From: Ruegeria pomeroyi
GTDB taxonomy: Bacteria > Pseudomonadota > Alphaproteobacteria > Rhodobacterales > Rhodobacteraceae
DNA length: 64,000 nt
Assembly: GCF_021405525.1 (NCBI RefSeq)
Contig: NZ_JAGQAG010000001.1
Coordinates: 1,488,001 to 1,552,000 of the forward strand
Direction of reading: 5' to 3'
The position numbers and the translations under genes were made by a program. Below are positions 34,901 through 44,558 of the stretch, piece by piece. Position 1 is the first letter of the stretch. The number at the start of each line of letters is the position of its first letter. The notes beneath the pieces were generated by a model. That model saw only the letters and a program-made list of their open reading frames with translations, was not told the origin of the DNA and did no database searches.

Positions 34901-37585
34901 ATGTCACGCACCCATGTAGAAAGCGAGATACGATCACAGGTCCACGCAGACGGGAGCGCGGCGGCGCTCGCTCTTCTTGGCGTCGACCCGGAAATCGGCC
35001 TGTCGTCGGACGAGGCTGCCGTGCGCCGGCAAACCTATGGTGACAACCGTCTGGACAGGGTGAAGCGTCGCTCTGCGTTGGCACTCTTGCTCGATCAGTT
35101 CCGCAGCGTGATCGTCTGGTTGCTGAGTGCTGCCGCGCTGTTGTCGGCAGCGGTGGGGGACCATCCCGAAGCGGTTGCGATCATCCTCGTTCTGGCGATC
35201 AACACCGCCATCGGCTTCTTCACCAGTTGGAAAGCCCTGCGCTCGATGGAGGCGCTGTTCAGTCTCACCGCGGCAACGGCACGGGTCCGGCGTGACGGTC
35301 ATTCGGTCATGCTGCCGGTGCATGAGATCACGCCGGGCGACATCGTTGTCGTCGAGGCGGGGGATGTGGTGCCTGCCGACCTGCGGTTGATCCAGGTCGA
35401 CACGCTGAAATGCAACGAATCCGCGCTCACCGGTGAATCGGCCCCCGTTTCGAAAACCGTCGCGCCGCTTGCTCTGGACGCCCTCGTGGCGGATCGAACC
35501 AACATGGCCTTCAAGGGCACGGCGGTGACGCGGGGCGATGGGATCGGCGTGGTCGCGACGATCGGTTCCGAAACGGAACTGGGTCGGATATCGACACTGG
35601 TTCAAACCGCCGAGGCTGCCGCGCATCCGCTGGAAAAGCGCCTCGACAGGTTGGGTCGCACCCTGGTCCTGATCACCATCGCGCTATCCACCCTGATTGG
35701 CACAATCGGGTTTGTACGAGGTCTGGCGCTGGTAGACATGATCGAAACCGCGATAGCGCTGGCCGTTGCGGCAGTGCCCGAGGGGTTGCCGGTCGTCGCC
35801 ACGCTCGCGCTTGCCCGAGGCATGTTGCGGATGGCGCGGCGGAACACGTTGATCGAACGGCTTTCGGCGGTGGAAACCCTGGGCGCGACAACACTGATCC
35901 TGACGGACAAGACCGGAACACTGACCGAGAACCGCATGACCGTCGCGGGGTTCCTGCTGGACGGGCGCGATGTGACGGCCGCTGATCTGTTGAATGCGCA
36001 GGCGGCCGTGACCGAGCCCGATCTGCGTCTCGCGTTGGAAATCGGCGTGTTGTGCAACACTGCCGAGATCGGTCAGGCGGGCGCGCAACACGGGGTCGGT
36101 GACCCGATGGAAGTCGCCCTGCTGCATTTTGCCGAACTGCTTGGCGTGCGTCCCGATCTCGACGCAGAGGACAGGCCCGAGATCGCCAAACATCCCTATG
36201 ATCCCGAATTCAAGATGATGGCGACGCTGCATTCCGCGGGCGGCGATGTGTTTACCGCGGTCAAGGGGGCGCCCGAAGCGGTGATCGACGCCTCTGATCG
36301 TGTTTTGACGACAGCGGGCATCCGTGACCTCTCCGAGGTCGCACGGCAGGACTGGCTGCAACGTGTCGAGGATGCAGCAGGTGACGGCTATCGCCTGATC
36401 GGGTTGGCCTACAAACAGGGCGGTCCAGAGGATGCCACCCTCTATCAGTCTCTGATCCTTGTCGGCTTCGTCACGCTTCTTGATCCGCTCCGACAGGATG
36501 TGCCCGCCGCCATTGCCGAGTGCCGGGGCGCCGGAGTGCGCGTTGTCATGATGACCGGTGACCATATTGCGACCGCCAGGGAGATCGCGTTCCAGGCCGG
36601 TCTCGGAGAGGAAGGCCGCATCGTTGCGTTGTCCGAAACATCGCTTGAAGGGTTGAAAACGAGGGGCAACGACGCCGAGATGCGGGATCAACTGGAACAG
36701 GTTGATGTTTTCGCCCGCGTTGCTCCGGAAACGAAGCTGAAGCTGGTCGCCCACTACCAGGACGCCGGTCATATCGTTGCGATGACCGGTGACGGTGTGA
36801 ACGATGCGCCCGCTCTGAAGAAATCCGATATCGGTATCGCCATGGGTCAGCGCGGCACGCAGGTCGCGCGCGATGCGGCGGATGTCATTCTCAAGGATGA
36901 TGCTTTCTCATCGATCGTTGCGGCGATGTGGCAGGGGCGTGTCATCTTTGGCAATATCCGACGCTTTGTCATCTACCTCATGTCCTGCAATTTCAGTGAG
37001 ATACTGATCGTCGGGCTGGCCATTGCCGCGGGGCTGCCCGCGCCGCTGCTGCCACTTCAGATCCTGTTCCTGAACATCGTGACGGATGTCTTTCCCGCCT
37101 TTGCACTGGGTCTGGGCGAGGGGGATCGCAGCGTCATGAAACGCCCGCCGCGCAACCCGAAAGAGCCGATCGTCGGAATGCCGCAATGGGTCGATATCGT
37201 CGTCTTCGGCCTTGCCATCACCATTGCCACGCTGGGGGCGTTCTGGATTGCGCTGGACCGGCTGGACATGGATGCTCGTGATGCCGTGTCCGTCGCGTTC
37301 CTGACCCTTGCTCTTGCGCAGCTGTGGCACGTGTTCAACATGCGTGACCGGGGCGAACGTGGCTTGGTCAACAGCATCACCAGAAACCCTTGGGTCTATG
37401 CCGCGCTGGCGTTCTGCATGGGGTTGCTGGTGGCCGCGTTCCAGATCCCGGCCGTTTCAGAGGCGTTGCAACTGACGCCGCTGGGCTGGCGGCCAATGGC
37501 GCTGGCGGTCGGTGCAAGCCTGTTTCCAGTTGTGGTCGGGGGCGTGTGGTTGCGCGCAGGCCGAAGCACCACGCCAACGGATTGA
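34901..37585 (+). CDS. P2A-type cation-transporting ATPase (calcium-pump-like)
   Basis: 894 aa from 34901; an in-frame ATG at 34817 would add 28 untypical residues and leave only 33 bp to the divergent gene. The phosphorylation site is Asp336 (LTDKTGTLTEN), the actuator motif is LTGESAPV, and the hinge is MTGDGVNDAPALKKSDIG. Ion-site residues of the Ca2+ pump are matched: Glu in AVPEGLP (M4), Asn and Glu in SCNFSEIL (M5), Asn, Thr and Asp in LNIVTDVFP (M6). It should therefore export Ca2+ or a similar ion such as Mn2+ across the inner membrane. No regulator is next to it. The pairing with oleate hydratase may reflect membrane stress. Confidence 0.9.
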   Translation: MSRTHVESEIRSQVHADGSAAALALLGVDPEIGLSSDEAAVRRQTYGDNRLDRVKRRSALALLLDQFRSVIVWLLSAAALLSAAVGDHPEAVAIILVLAINTAIGFFTSWKALRSMEALFSLTAATARVRRDGHSVMLPVHEITPGDIVVVEAGDVVPADLRLIQVDTLKCNESALTGESAPVSKTVAPLALDALVADRTNMAFKGTAVTRGDGIGVVATIGSETELGRISTLVQTAEAAAHPLEKRLDRLGRTLVLITIALSTLIGTIGFVRGLALVDMIETAIALAVAAVPEGLPVVATLALARGMLRMARRNTLIERLSAVETLGATTLILTDKTGTLTENRMTVAGFLLDGRDVTAADLLNAQAAVTEPDLRLALEIGVLCNTAEIGQAGAQHGVGDPMEVALLHFAELLGVRPDLDAEDRPEIAKHPYDPEFKMMATLHSAGGDVFTAVKGAPEAVIDASDRVLTTAGIRDLSEVARQDWLQRVEDAAGDGYRLIGLAYKQGGPEDATLYQSLILVGFVTLLDPLRQDVPAAIAECRGAGVRVVMMTGDHIATAREIAFQAGLGEEGRIVALSETSLEGLKTRGNDAEMRDQLEQVDVFARVAPETKLKLVAHYQDAGHIVAMTGDGVNDAPALKKSDIGIAMGQRGTQVARDAADVILKDDAFSSIVAAMWQGRVIFGNIRRFVIYLMSCNFSEILIVGLAIAAGLPAPLLPLQILFLNIVTDVFPAFALGLGEGDRSVMKRPPRNPKEPIVGMPQWVDIVVFGLAITIATLGAFWIALDRLDMDARDAVSVAFLTLALAQLWHVFNMRDRGERGLVNSITRNPWVYAALAFCMGLLVAAFQIPAVSEALQLTPLGWRPMALAVGASLFPVVVGGVWLRAGRSTTPTD

Positions 37586-37608
37586 CGACGCGCTGGCAGC
37601 AGCGCCTG

Positions 37609-37863
37609 TTACTCCGGCTCGCGCAGCCGTCTGGCAAGATATCCGCTGGCTTTCCGTGGCGTTTCAATCTCCTTGTAGTCGGACTCGGGGATCGAAACGC
37701 CGAGACGCGCATGCAGCGCCGTCACGAGATTGAGGATATCCATGGAATCCAGGTCCAGATCATCCTGAAGATGGTCTGTGTCCCTTACCGTTGCCGGGTC
37801 TATGTCGGGCGCGACCCGGTTGAGTTCCTCCAGAAAGATCGCCCTCGTTTCGGTTTCGGTCAT
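37609..37863 (-). CDS. Acyl carrier protein
   Basis: 84-aa acidic four-helix protein. The phosphopantetheine attachment site is Ser40 in DLDLDSMDILNLV. It starts by ATGA overlap with the E2 gene, so it is the fourth gene of synthetase-E1-E2-ACP. It is not the housekeeping fatty-acid ACP, which is normally next to fabG/fabF, and no phosphopantetheinyl transferase is nearby. It may accept an acyl group from the E2 lipoyl arm or from an adenylating enzyme. That is inference, based only on the operon. Confidence 0.85.
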   Translation of the reverse strand: MTETETRAIFLEELNRVAPDIDPATVRDTDHLQDDLDLDSMDILNLVTALHARLGVSIPESDYKEIETPRKASGYLARRLREPE

Positions 37864-39056
37864 AGCTCCTCCGGTCTGGCAAGGCAGTCTTGGATGGCGA
37901 CGAGAAACCGGGATGCCTGCCGCCCGTCGCAAACACGGTGGTCGGCGGACAGAACAAGGGTCGTGACCTGGCGCGGTTCCACCCCGGCCCCGGTTACCCA
38001 TGGTCGTATCTGTGGCGCGCCCACGGCAAGAAGTGCGACCTGCGGGGGAAAGATCACTCCGGTCATGTCCTCTGCGCCGTCCTCGCCCAGGCTCGACACG
38101 GTCAGGGTGCCGCGTGTCAGCTCGGAACCGCGCAAGCGTCCGGAACGCGCCCGCGTGACCATGTCGCGCAACCCGGCCATGACATCCGACAAGCTCATCT
38201 TGTCGACATCGGCCAGCGCAGGGGCCACCAACCCGCCACCGCGCAGGGAAATGACCATGCCGATGTTCACCGTTTCCGAGGGGACAAAACCACCCTCTGT
38301 GAAATGACCGTTGAGAGCCGCGACCTGCCGGGCCGCCATGGCCGCCGCCTTGACAAAGACGGCTCCCAGCAAAATTCGTTCGGCTGGCGGTCGCTCGGCG
38401 TTCTGCTGCGCGAGCCATTCCGAAACCGGTTGGGTTTCGACCGTGTGCGAGACGTAGAAATGCGGTATCTCGCGCTTGGACCGGCTCATCGCGGCGGCGA
38501 CGGCCTGGCGCATGTCCGACAGGCCTTCTCCGGCTGGCCGGCTGGTGGGCGTGGCCTGTCCCATTTGCGCCTCGACATCAGCCAGAACAATTGCGCCTTG
38601 GGGGCCCGAGCCCTTGACCTGGACGAGGTCGATCCCGGCCTCTTGCGCGGCGCGGCGGGCCGCCGGGCTTGCACCGGCGGCGGACGCTGGTGGCTCTTGC
38701 CGTGGCTGCGCGGGCTTTTCCGAGGGCGCTTCGGCTTCTGCTGGCGGGGCAGGGGCGCTCCGCTCTTTCGGCGCCGGTCGTGTTTCCTCTTCCGGCGGCT
38801 TTGGCTCCGCACCCGTTTCTTCGCCGTCGCCGATCCGGGCCATGGGGGCACCAACCGGCAGGGTCTGCCCGATCTCCGCCAAGAGTTCCGTGACCGTACC
38901 TGCCTCGAAAACCTCGATCTCGATCGCGCCCTTCTGGGTCTCGACCACGGCGACCACATCACCGCGCGCGACCGTGTCACCGGGGTTCACCAGCCATTCG
39001 ACCAGTGTCCCGGCCTCCATGTCGGCCCCCAGCGATGGCATCCGGAATACACCCAT
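37860..39056 (-). CDS. 2-oxo acid dehydrogenase E2 (dihydrolipoamide acyltransferase)
   Basis: 398 aa. The lipoyl domain (1-80) has Lys42 in VETQKGAIEIEV. A Pro/Ala/Glu-rich linker spans about 85-140, then comes a peripheral-subunit-binding domain (SPAARRAAQEAGIDLVQVKGSGPQGAI). The catalytic domain has the active-site His373 and Asp377 in SADHRVCDG. It transfers an acyl group from its lipoyl arm to CoA, or possibly to the ACP encoded just after it. The first Met of the lipoyl domain (39056) is 1 bp from the E1 stop; a longer frame upstream overlaps E1 and is a shadow. No E3 gene is nearby, so the complex would borrow the cell's general lipoamide dehydrogenase. Confidence 0.9.
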   Translation of the reverse strand: MGVFRMPSLGADMEAGTLVEWLVNPGDTVARGDVVAVVETQKGAIEIEVFEAGTVTELLAEIGQTLPVGAPMARIGDGEETGAEPKPPEEETRPAPKERSAPAPPAEAEAPSEKPAQPRQEPPASAAGASPAARRAAQEAGIDLVQVKGSGPQGAIVLADVEAQMGQATPTSRPAGEGLSDMRQAVAAAMSRSKREIPHFYVSHTVETQPVSEWLAQQNAERPPAERILLGAVFVKAAAMAARQVAALNGHFTEGGFVPSETVNIGMVISLRGGGLVAPALADVDKMSLSDVMAGLRDMVTRARSGRLRGSELTRGTLTVSSLGEDGAEDMTGVIFPPQVALLAVGAPQIRPWVTGAGVEPRQVTTLVLSADHRVCDGRQASRFLVAIQDCLARPEEL

Positions 39057-39057
39057 C

Positions 39058-41055
39058 TCAGCCGCGCCCCAATGCCGTTTTGGCGGCGGCGACAATGGCG
39101 GGGACCTGCGGGATCGCGGCATCTTCCAGATGTTTCGGATAGGGGATCGGCACCTCTGCCGAACAGACCCGCCCGACCGGTGCGTCGAGTGTCCAGAACA
39201 CCTGCTCCATGATGCGCGCCGATAGTTCTGCCGCCAGCGAGCCGCTGCGCCAGCCCTCGTCGACGATGACCGCCCTCCGTGTCCGCGCGACCGAGGCCAT
39301 GATGGTTTCATCGTCAAGCGGTCGCAACACGCGCAGATCGATCACCTCGGCCGCGATCCCGTCGCCGGCCAGCACTTCGGCGGCCTCCAGCGTCTTGTAG
39401 AGCGAGCCGCCATAGGTGATCAGGGTGATGTCTCCGCCCTCGCGCCGGATCGCCGCGCGCGAGATGTCGACGGCACCTGCGCCCGCGTCGATCTCGCCGC
39501 TGCGATTGTAGAGCATCACGTTTTCGAAGATCAGCACCGGGTCGGGATCTTCCAGCGCCGTCCACAGCATGCCGCGCGCATCCTCCAGCGTCGCGGGGGC
39601 GAGCACCCTGAGCCCCGGAATATGCGCATACCAGCCTTCGAGGCTGTGGGAATGCTGCGCGGCCAATTGCTTGCCCGCGCCGGTCGCCATACGGATCACC
39701 ACGGGCACGTTGAACTGGCCGCCGGACATATGCCTGAGCGTCGCTGCGGTGTTCAGGATCTGGTCCAGAGCGAGCAGGCTGAAATTCACCGTCATCAGCT
39801 CTACGATGGGGCGCATGCCGGCGCAGGCTGCCCCGATCCCGGCGCCGGTAAAGCCGGATTCCGACAGCGGGGTATCGCGCACGCGGGCCTCGCCGAATTC
39901 GTCCATCAACCCCTTGGACACCGCATAGCAGCCCCCATAGGCGCCCACGTCCTCTCCCATCAGGAACACCCGTTCATCGCGTCGCATCGCTTCGGAAATC
40001 GCCGCGCGAATGGCTTCGCGATAGGTGGTCTCGATCTTCTCCCCGGTGGCCGGGGATGCTGCGACCGGTGGCGTCTCGGCGGCCACCACGTCGCGGGTCA
40101 GGCTTTCGACCGGCTCCCAGGTGCCTGCCTCGGCGAACTGTACCGCTTCGGCGATCTCGGCCTCGGCACGGGCCTCGATCGCCGTGATCTCCTCGTGATG
40201 GATCAGACCGTTATCCAAGAGCCAGGACTGGAACCGCAGGATCGGCCCTTTTTGCCTCCACGCTTCAACCTCGGCCTTGTCGCGATAGAGCTGGGCGTCG
40301 AACATCGAATGCGCCCGGAACCGATAGGTCCGGCACTCCAGAAATACAGGGCCTTCGCCCGCGCGTATCCGGCGCAGCGCCTTCGCCGCCGCCACCTGGA
40401 CAGCAACGACATCCATGCCGTCGACAACCTGTGTTTCGATGCCAAAGACGGCAGCCTTGCGGCCGATATCTGTCTCCGACTCGGACCGGTCCAACGCGGT
40501 TCCCATGGCATAGCCATTGTTCTCGCAGACGAACAGAACCGGCAGGGTCCAGAGCGCGGCAAGGTTCATCGCCTCGTGAAACTCGCCTTCGGCCACCGCG
40601 CCCTCGCCAAAGAAACAGGCAGTGACCGTGTCGTCGCCCCGCATCCTGTCAGCCAGCGCAAGTCCGGCGGCCAGCGGCAGGCCGCCGCCCACGATGGCGT
40701 TTCCCCCGTAGAAGTTGCGCGCGGCATCGAACAGGTGCATGGAGCCGCCGCGACCGCCCGAGCAGCCCTCGGCCTTGCCATACATCTCGGCCATGACGGT
40801 TGTCATCGGTACGCCGCGTATCAGGGCGTGGCCATGTTCGCGATAGGTAGCGACAACCCGGTCCTTCTCGGCCAGCAGCGGGATGATCCCGGCGGCAATC
40901 GCCTCTTCACCATCGTAGAGATGCAGGAACCCCCGGATCTTTTCCTGGGTATACAGCTCTGCGCATCGTTCTTCGAAGCGTCGAATCCGGATCATGTCCC
41001 CGAGACGCCGACGGACGGTGTCGTGATCAAGCTTCGGTTTCTCCTCCGTGCTCAT
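39058..41055 (-). CDS. Fused E1 alpha-beta subunit of a 2-oxo acid (pyruvate/acetoin-type) dehydrogenase
   Basis: 665 aa, thiamine-diphosphate enzyme. The alpha half (about 1-330) has the cofactor region [22 protein letters not shown]...ENNGYAMGT and the phosphorylation-loop-like [10 protein letters not shown]. The beta half (about 345-665) has [27 protein letters not shown] and the C-terminal [15 protein letters not shown]. Alpha and beta are separate genes in most alphaproteobacterial pyruvate dehydrogenases, so the fusion points to a specialised complex. It decarboxylates a 2-oxo acid or acetoin-like compound and acylates the E2 lipoyl group. The start overlaps the synthetase stop (ATGA). 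Confidence 0.9.
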   Translation of the reverse strand: MSTEEKPKLDHDTVRRRLGDMIRIRRFEERCAELYTQEKIRGFLHLYDGEEAIAAGIIPLLAEKDRVVATYREHGHALIRGVPMTTVMAEMYGKAEGCSGGRGGSMHLFDAARNFYGGNAIVGGGLPLAAGLALADRMRGDDTVTACFFGEGAVAEGEFHEAMNLAALWTLPVLFVCENNGYAMGTALDRSESETDIGRKAAVFGIETQVVDGMDVVAVQVAAAKALRRIRAGEGPVFLECRTYRFRAHSMFDAQLYRDKAEVEAWRQKGPILRFQSWLLDNGLIHHEEITAIEARAEAEIAEAVQFAEAGTWEPVESLTRDVVAAETPPVAASPATGEKIETTYREAIRAAISEAMRRDERVFLMGEDVGAYGGCYAVSKGLMDEFGEARVRDTPLSESGFTGAGIGAACAGMRPIVELMTVNFSLLALDQILNTAATLRHMSGGQFNVPVVIRMATGAGKQLAAQHSHSLEGWYAHIPGLRVLAPATLEDARGMLWTALEDPDPVLIFENVMLYNRSGEIDAGAGAVDISRAAIRREGGDITLITYGGSLYKTLEAAEVLAGDGIAAEVIDLRVLRPLDDETIMASVARTRRAVIVDEGWRSGSLAAELSARIMEQVFWTLDAPVGRVCSAEVPIPYPKHLEDAAIPQVPAIVAAAKTALGRG

Positions 41056-42794
41056 GTCTCCTCCGTCTCCAGTGTCGAGGTATCGCCTTCGGGCAGACCC
41101 AGTTCGCGCGCCTTGAGCAGGCGGCGCATGATCTTGCCCGATCTCGTTTTCGGCAGCGTGTTGCGGAACACGATCTCGCGCGGGGCCACGGCGGCCCCCA
41201 AGCGTTTGCGGGCAAAACCGCGAATGTCGCGTTCAAGTTCGGGGCCGGGTTCCGCACCGCGATTGAGCGTGACGAAAGCCTTGACCACCTCGCCGGCGGT
41301 TTCATCGGGCACGCCGATTACCGCCGCCTCGGCCACCGCGTCATGTTCGATCAGCGCGCTTTCCACCTCGAATGGTCCGATCAGGTGGCCCGAGGACTTG
41401 ATCAGGTCGTCGGCCCGCCCGACGAACCAGTAATACCCGTCGGCATCGCGCATGGCCAAGTCGCCGGACAGGTACCAGCCATCGGCAAAGCATTTGTCAT
41501 AGCGCGCCTGCTCATTCAGATAGGCCCGCATCATCGACGGCCAGCCCGGCCGCAGGGCCAGTTCGCCGATCTCGCCATCCGGCAGTTCGCGCAGGCCATC
41601 GCCCGTGTTTTCGACGATCCCGGCGATGATCCCCGGCAGCGGCTTGCCCATCGAACCGGGCTTGATGTCCGCGTCCTGCGTGTTGGCGATCATGATCCCG
41701 CCGGTTTCAGTCTGCCACCAGTTGTCGTGGAACGGCAGCCCGAACACCTCGTTCGACCAGATCACCGCCTCAGGGTTCAGCGGCTCGCCAACACTGGCCA
41801 GAAACTCGAGGGACGAAAAATCAAAGGGTTCCGCGGCGTCCTTGCCGGCCCGCATCATCATCCGTATCGCGGTCGGGGCGGAATACCAGATCTGGACCTT
41901 TTCCCGCTGAAGCGTCCCGTACCAGCGGTCGAGGTCGAATTCCGCCTCGTCAACGATCATCGTGGCCCGGTTCACCAGCGGCGAGATGATGCCATAGGTC
42001 GTTCCCGTGACCCAGCCGGGATCGGCGGTGCACCAGTAGCGAATGCCGGGTCGCAACCCCAGCGCATGGCGCCCGGACAGCGCGTGGTAGAGAACCGCCT
42101 CGTGAACATGCAACGCACCCTTGGGCTTGCCGGTGGTGCCCGAGGTGAAATGGATCAAAGCCGGGTCTTCGGGCCGGGTGTGGAGCGTCTCGTATTCCGG
42201 CGAGGCTGCGCGCAGCGCCGGACCCAGCGCGACGCATCCCTCGGGAGCCTCCTCGCCAACGATCAACACAAGGAGCAGCGTCGGGATGTCCTCCCGCCAG
42301 GCGGCGATCTTGCGTTCATAGAGTGCTCGGCTGGTGACCAGAACGTTGGCCTCTCCGATCTCCATCCGGGTTCTGAACGGCTCGGGTCCGAAGGCGGCGA
42401 AGAGCGGCGTGAACACCATGCCCGCCTTCCAGGTGCCCAGGGCCGCAGCATAAAGCTCTTTCTCGCGGCCCATGGCGGAAAAGACGCGGGCTCCTTTCTC
42501 CAGACCATGCGACTTCAGCACATTTGCAAATCGAGAGGAGAGTTCAGCAAGCTCCTGATAGCTGGTGATCTCGCGCGCGCCCTCTTTCGACAGCCAGACA
42601 ATTGCCGTTTCATTGCCATCACCCCGCACTACATGCCGGTCGACGGCTTCGTACCCGATGTTGAGCGCGCCATCCGGCAGACCCGTGACCAGCGAGCGTC
42701 CCAGCGCGCGGGCATCCAGCGTCACGAACCCGGCAACTGGCGTCGAAGCCGGGGCCTGTCCAGACCGTGGCCGCTTTCTGATGATGTCCTGCAT
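41052..42794 (-). CDS. AMP-forming acyl-CoA synthetase (acetyl-CoA-synthetase-like)
   Basis: 580 aa, ANL superfamily. The P-loop is [15 protein letters not shown], the middle motif [11 protein letters not shown], and the hinge and C-terminal domain have [24 protein letters not shown] and the catalytic Lys in TRSGKIMRR. The start at 42794 is supported by a GGAGGG site 7 nt upstream; a longer frame to 42857 lacks one. It activates a short acid to acyl-AMP and acyl-CoA. It is the first gene of an operon with fused E1, E2 and ACP, an unusual set that may supply acyl thioesters from two directions. It faces a flavin amine oxidase gene across 271 bp. Confidence 0.9.
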   Translation of the reverse strand: MQDIIRKRPRSGQAPASTPVAGFVTLDARALGRSLVTGLPDGALNIGYEAVDRHVVRGDGNETAIVWLSKEGAREITSYQELAELSSRFANVLKSHGLEKGARVFSAMGREKELYAAALGTWKAGMVFTPLFAAFGPEPFRTRMEIGEANVLVTSRALYERKIAAWREDIPTLLLVLIVGEEAPEGCVALGPALRAASPEYETLHTRPEDPALIHFTSGTTGKPKGALHVHEAVLYHALSGRHALGLRPGIRYWCTADPGWVTGTTYGIISPLVNRATMIVDEAEFDLDRWYGTLQREKVQIWYSAPTAIRMMMRAGKDAAEPFDFSSLEFLASVGEPLNPEAVIWSNEVFGLPFHDNWWQTETGGIMIANTQDADIKPGSMGKPLPGIIAGIVENTGDGLRELPDGEIGELALRPGWPSMMRAYLNEQARYDKCFADGWYLSGDLAMRDADGYYWFVGRADDLIKSSGHLIGPFEVESALIEHDAVAEAAVIGVPDETAGEVVKAFVTLNRGAEPGPELERDIRGFARKRLGAAVAPREIVFRNTLPKTRSGKIMRRLLKARELGLPEGDTSTLETEET

Positions 42795-43065
42795 CAAGGC
42801 GCCCTCCCGTATTGACTGTGCTGGAGGGCGCGCCCGGCGAGCAATGATCCATGTCAAAGCGGCCAGACGGATGCCACATGCCAGAACGTAAAGGCAGAGA
42901 CGGGCAGTCAGGGGTGGAAGCCTTGCCAGGCCGGGCTATCGTTGCCGTATCTTGTTTGCGCCCCGGTCTATGGGCCAAGAGCACTGATAGCCAAGACTGG
43001 CAGAGAGGGTATTCCTTTGGGTACGAATTTGAGCAGATCGGTGCGGTCAGAGCACAAGAACGACC

Positions 43066-44064
43066 ATGATGTCTAATGTCTGCATCATCGGTGCGGGTCT
43101 TTCCGGTCTCGCGCTGTCGACGGCGTTGAGGGCCGACGGCCACGATGTTACGCTGCTGGAGGCGCGAGCCCGGGCCGGGGGTCGCATCCTGTCGCAGAAT
43201 GGTTATGACCTTGGGCCATCCTGGATCTGGCCGCACAACGCTCGCATGCTTGCGCTGCTTGACCGGCTGGGCCTTCGCGTTTTCGCCCAGCACATATCGG
43301 GCAGCCTTGTCTTTGAGGACGCAAATGGCGCCGTCCGTCGCGATCTCGATTTCGCGACGATGGGCGGTGCGCTGCGTGTCGTCGGGGGGCTGGCGCAGGT
43401 TTCGCAGGCTTTGGCCGAGGCATTGGGCGATCACCTGCGCCTTGATTGTCGTGTGCACAGCGTGAGAGAAGAGTCCGATGGTGTGAACGTCACGACCGCC
43501 GATGGCAGCACCCGCTTCGGGCACGTCGTTTTTGCACTGCCGCCGAGACTGGTTGCGGGGCTGGGACCAGCGGTGCGAGATGTCCCCACCTGGATGGCCG
43601 CGCATGCAAAGTTGGTCGCGATCTATCCTACACCCTTTTGGAGGCACGTGGGATTGAATGGTGATGCGATCTCGCATCGGGGGCCTTTGGCCGAGATCCA
43701 CGATGCCTCGCCTGCTGGTGCAGAGGCAGGTGCGCTTTTCGGCTTCGCCCATGTCGGCGCCGCGCGTCAGCCGGGGTTTCGCGCGGCGGCTATCGCCCAG
43801 CTGGCGCGGCTGTTCGGCGACGAGGCTGCGGCGCCGGATGAGGTTTTGATCAAGGACTGGAGCTGCGATCCGGCAACCGCCACCGATGCCGACCTGACCC
43901 CGCCAGCGGGTCACCCGGCCTATCGTGCGCTGACGCCCACGCGCCGGCTGATCTTTGCCGGTACCGAGGTCGCGCCCAAGGATGGCGGGTTTCTCGAAGG
44001 GGCGCTGGCGGCGGCCGAAGCCGCGCGGGCCAGACTGATGTTACTCGCGAACCAACGCAGCTAG
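43066..44064 (+). CDS. FAD-dependent amine oxidase-like protein
   Basis: 332 aa. The N-terminal dinucleotide-binding motif is VCIIGAGLSGLALSTALRADGHDVTLLEARARAGGR, which is the flavin-containing monoamine oxidase/protoporphyrinogen oxidase signature. The C-terminal FAD contact is LIFAGTEVAPKDGGFLEGALAAAE. It is shorter than typical monoamine oxidases (about 450 aa) because part of the substrate domain is missing, similar to small bacterial members. It is divergent from the synthetase-E1-E2-ACP operon and could provide a keto compound or aldehyde for it. The substrate is unknown. Confidence 0.82.
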   Translation: MMSNVCIIGAGLSGLALSTALRADGHDVTLLEARARAGGRILSQNGYDLGPSWIWPHNARMLALLDRLGLRVFAQHISGSLVFEDANGAVRRDLDFATMGGALRVVGGLAQVSQALAEALGDHLRLDCRVHSVREESDGVNVTTADGSTRFGHVVFALPPRLVAGLGPAVRDVPTWMAAHAKLVAIYPTPFWRHVGLNGDAISHRGPLAEIHDASPAGAEAGALFGFAHVGAARQPGFRAAAIAQLARLFGDEAAAPDEVLIKDWSCDPATATDADLTPPAGHPAYRALTPTRRLIFAGTEVAPKDGGFLEGALAAAEAARARLMLLANQRS

Positions 44065-44558
44065 TGCCCGGGCGATACGCTTCGGTGTTACCCGTTTGAT
44101 CAGGCAAAGAGCTTTCCCCTGGTCCCTTCTACCGATCGGACGATCAGCTTGTGTCTTTTTTCCGTGAGATTTCCGCGACAAGTGGAGCCTTCTTGCATTT
44201 TCGGGCGACGTCCAGCGCTTCATGCAAACAGGCTTCGGCCGCAGTTGGCTGGCGGACACCCGCATAGGCTTGCCATCGGGAGCAACAAGCCGGCCTGCTG
44301 CAGACAATAGTTCCAGCCCCGCGTGATAGGTGCGGTACGGGGTCAGGCCCAATGCCTTCATGATCCGCACATACGGCTCCTGCACGGCCACGTTCAACGC
44401 CTCGCATTTACGGTCTTGCGTCCCAATGACCTGCCTCTGGCCGCGGGCGTATCAGGGTATTGCGGCTTGCGGCGGCGCAAGGAAGTGGGACGCCTGCACG
44501 GGCGACGGTGCGGGAACCTTCGTCAACCGGGACGCTTCCTTTCGGGCACGGGAGCAAA
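44065..44558. other. 494-bp region without a convincing gene
   Basis: Minus-strand frames of 87-118 codons exist but lack ribosome sites and have atypical composition. One short stretch on the minus strand around 44150-44240 (TAAEACLHEALDVARKCKKAP) resembles the TPR tail of class III cyclase proteins. It may be debris of such a gene, but the match is short. No terminators, repeats or RNA genes were recognised. Confidence 0.4.

Noticed and set aside
39057-39317. The E2 frame extends upstream to 39317.
   Set aside because: The lipoyl domain starts at the Met at 39056; the extension overlaps the end of E1 and resembles nothing.
42851-43069. 72-codon plus-strand frame overlapping the start of the amine oxidase gene.
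   Set aside because: It has no ribosome site, overlaps the divergent promoter region and shows no family resemblance.
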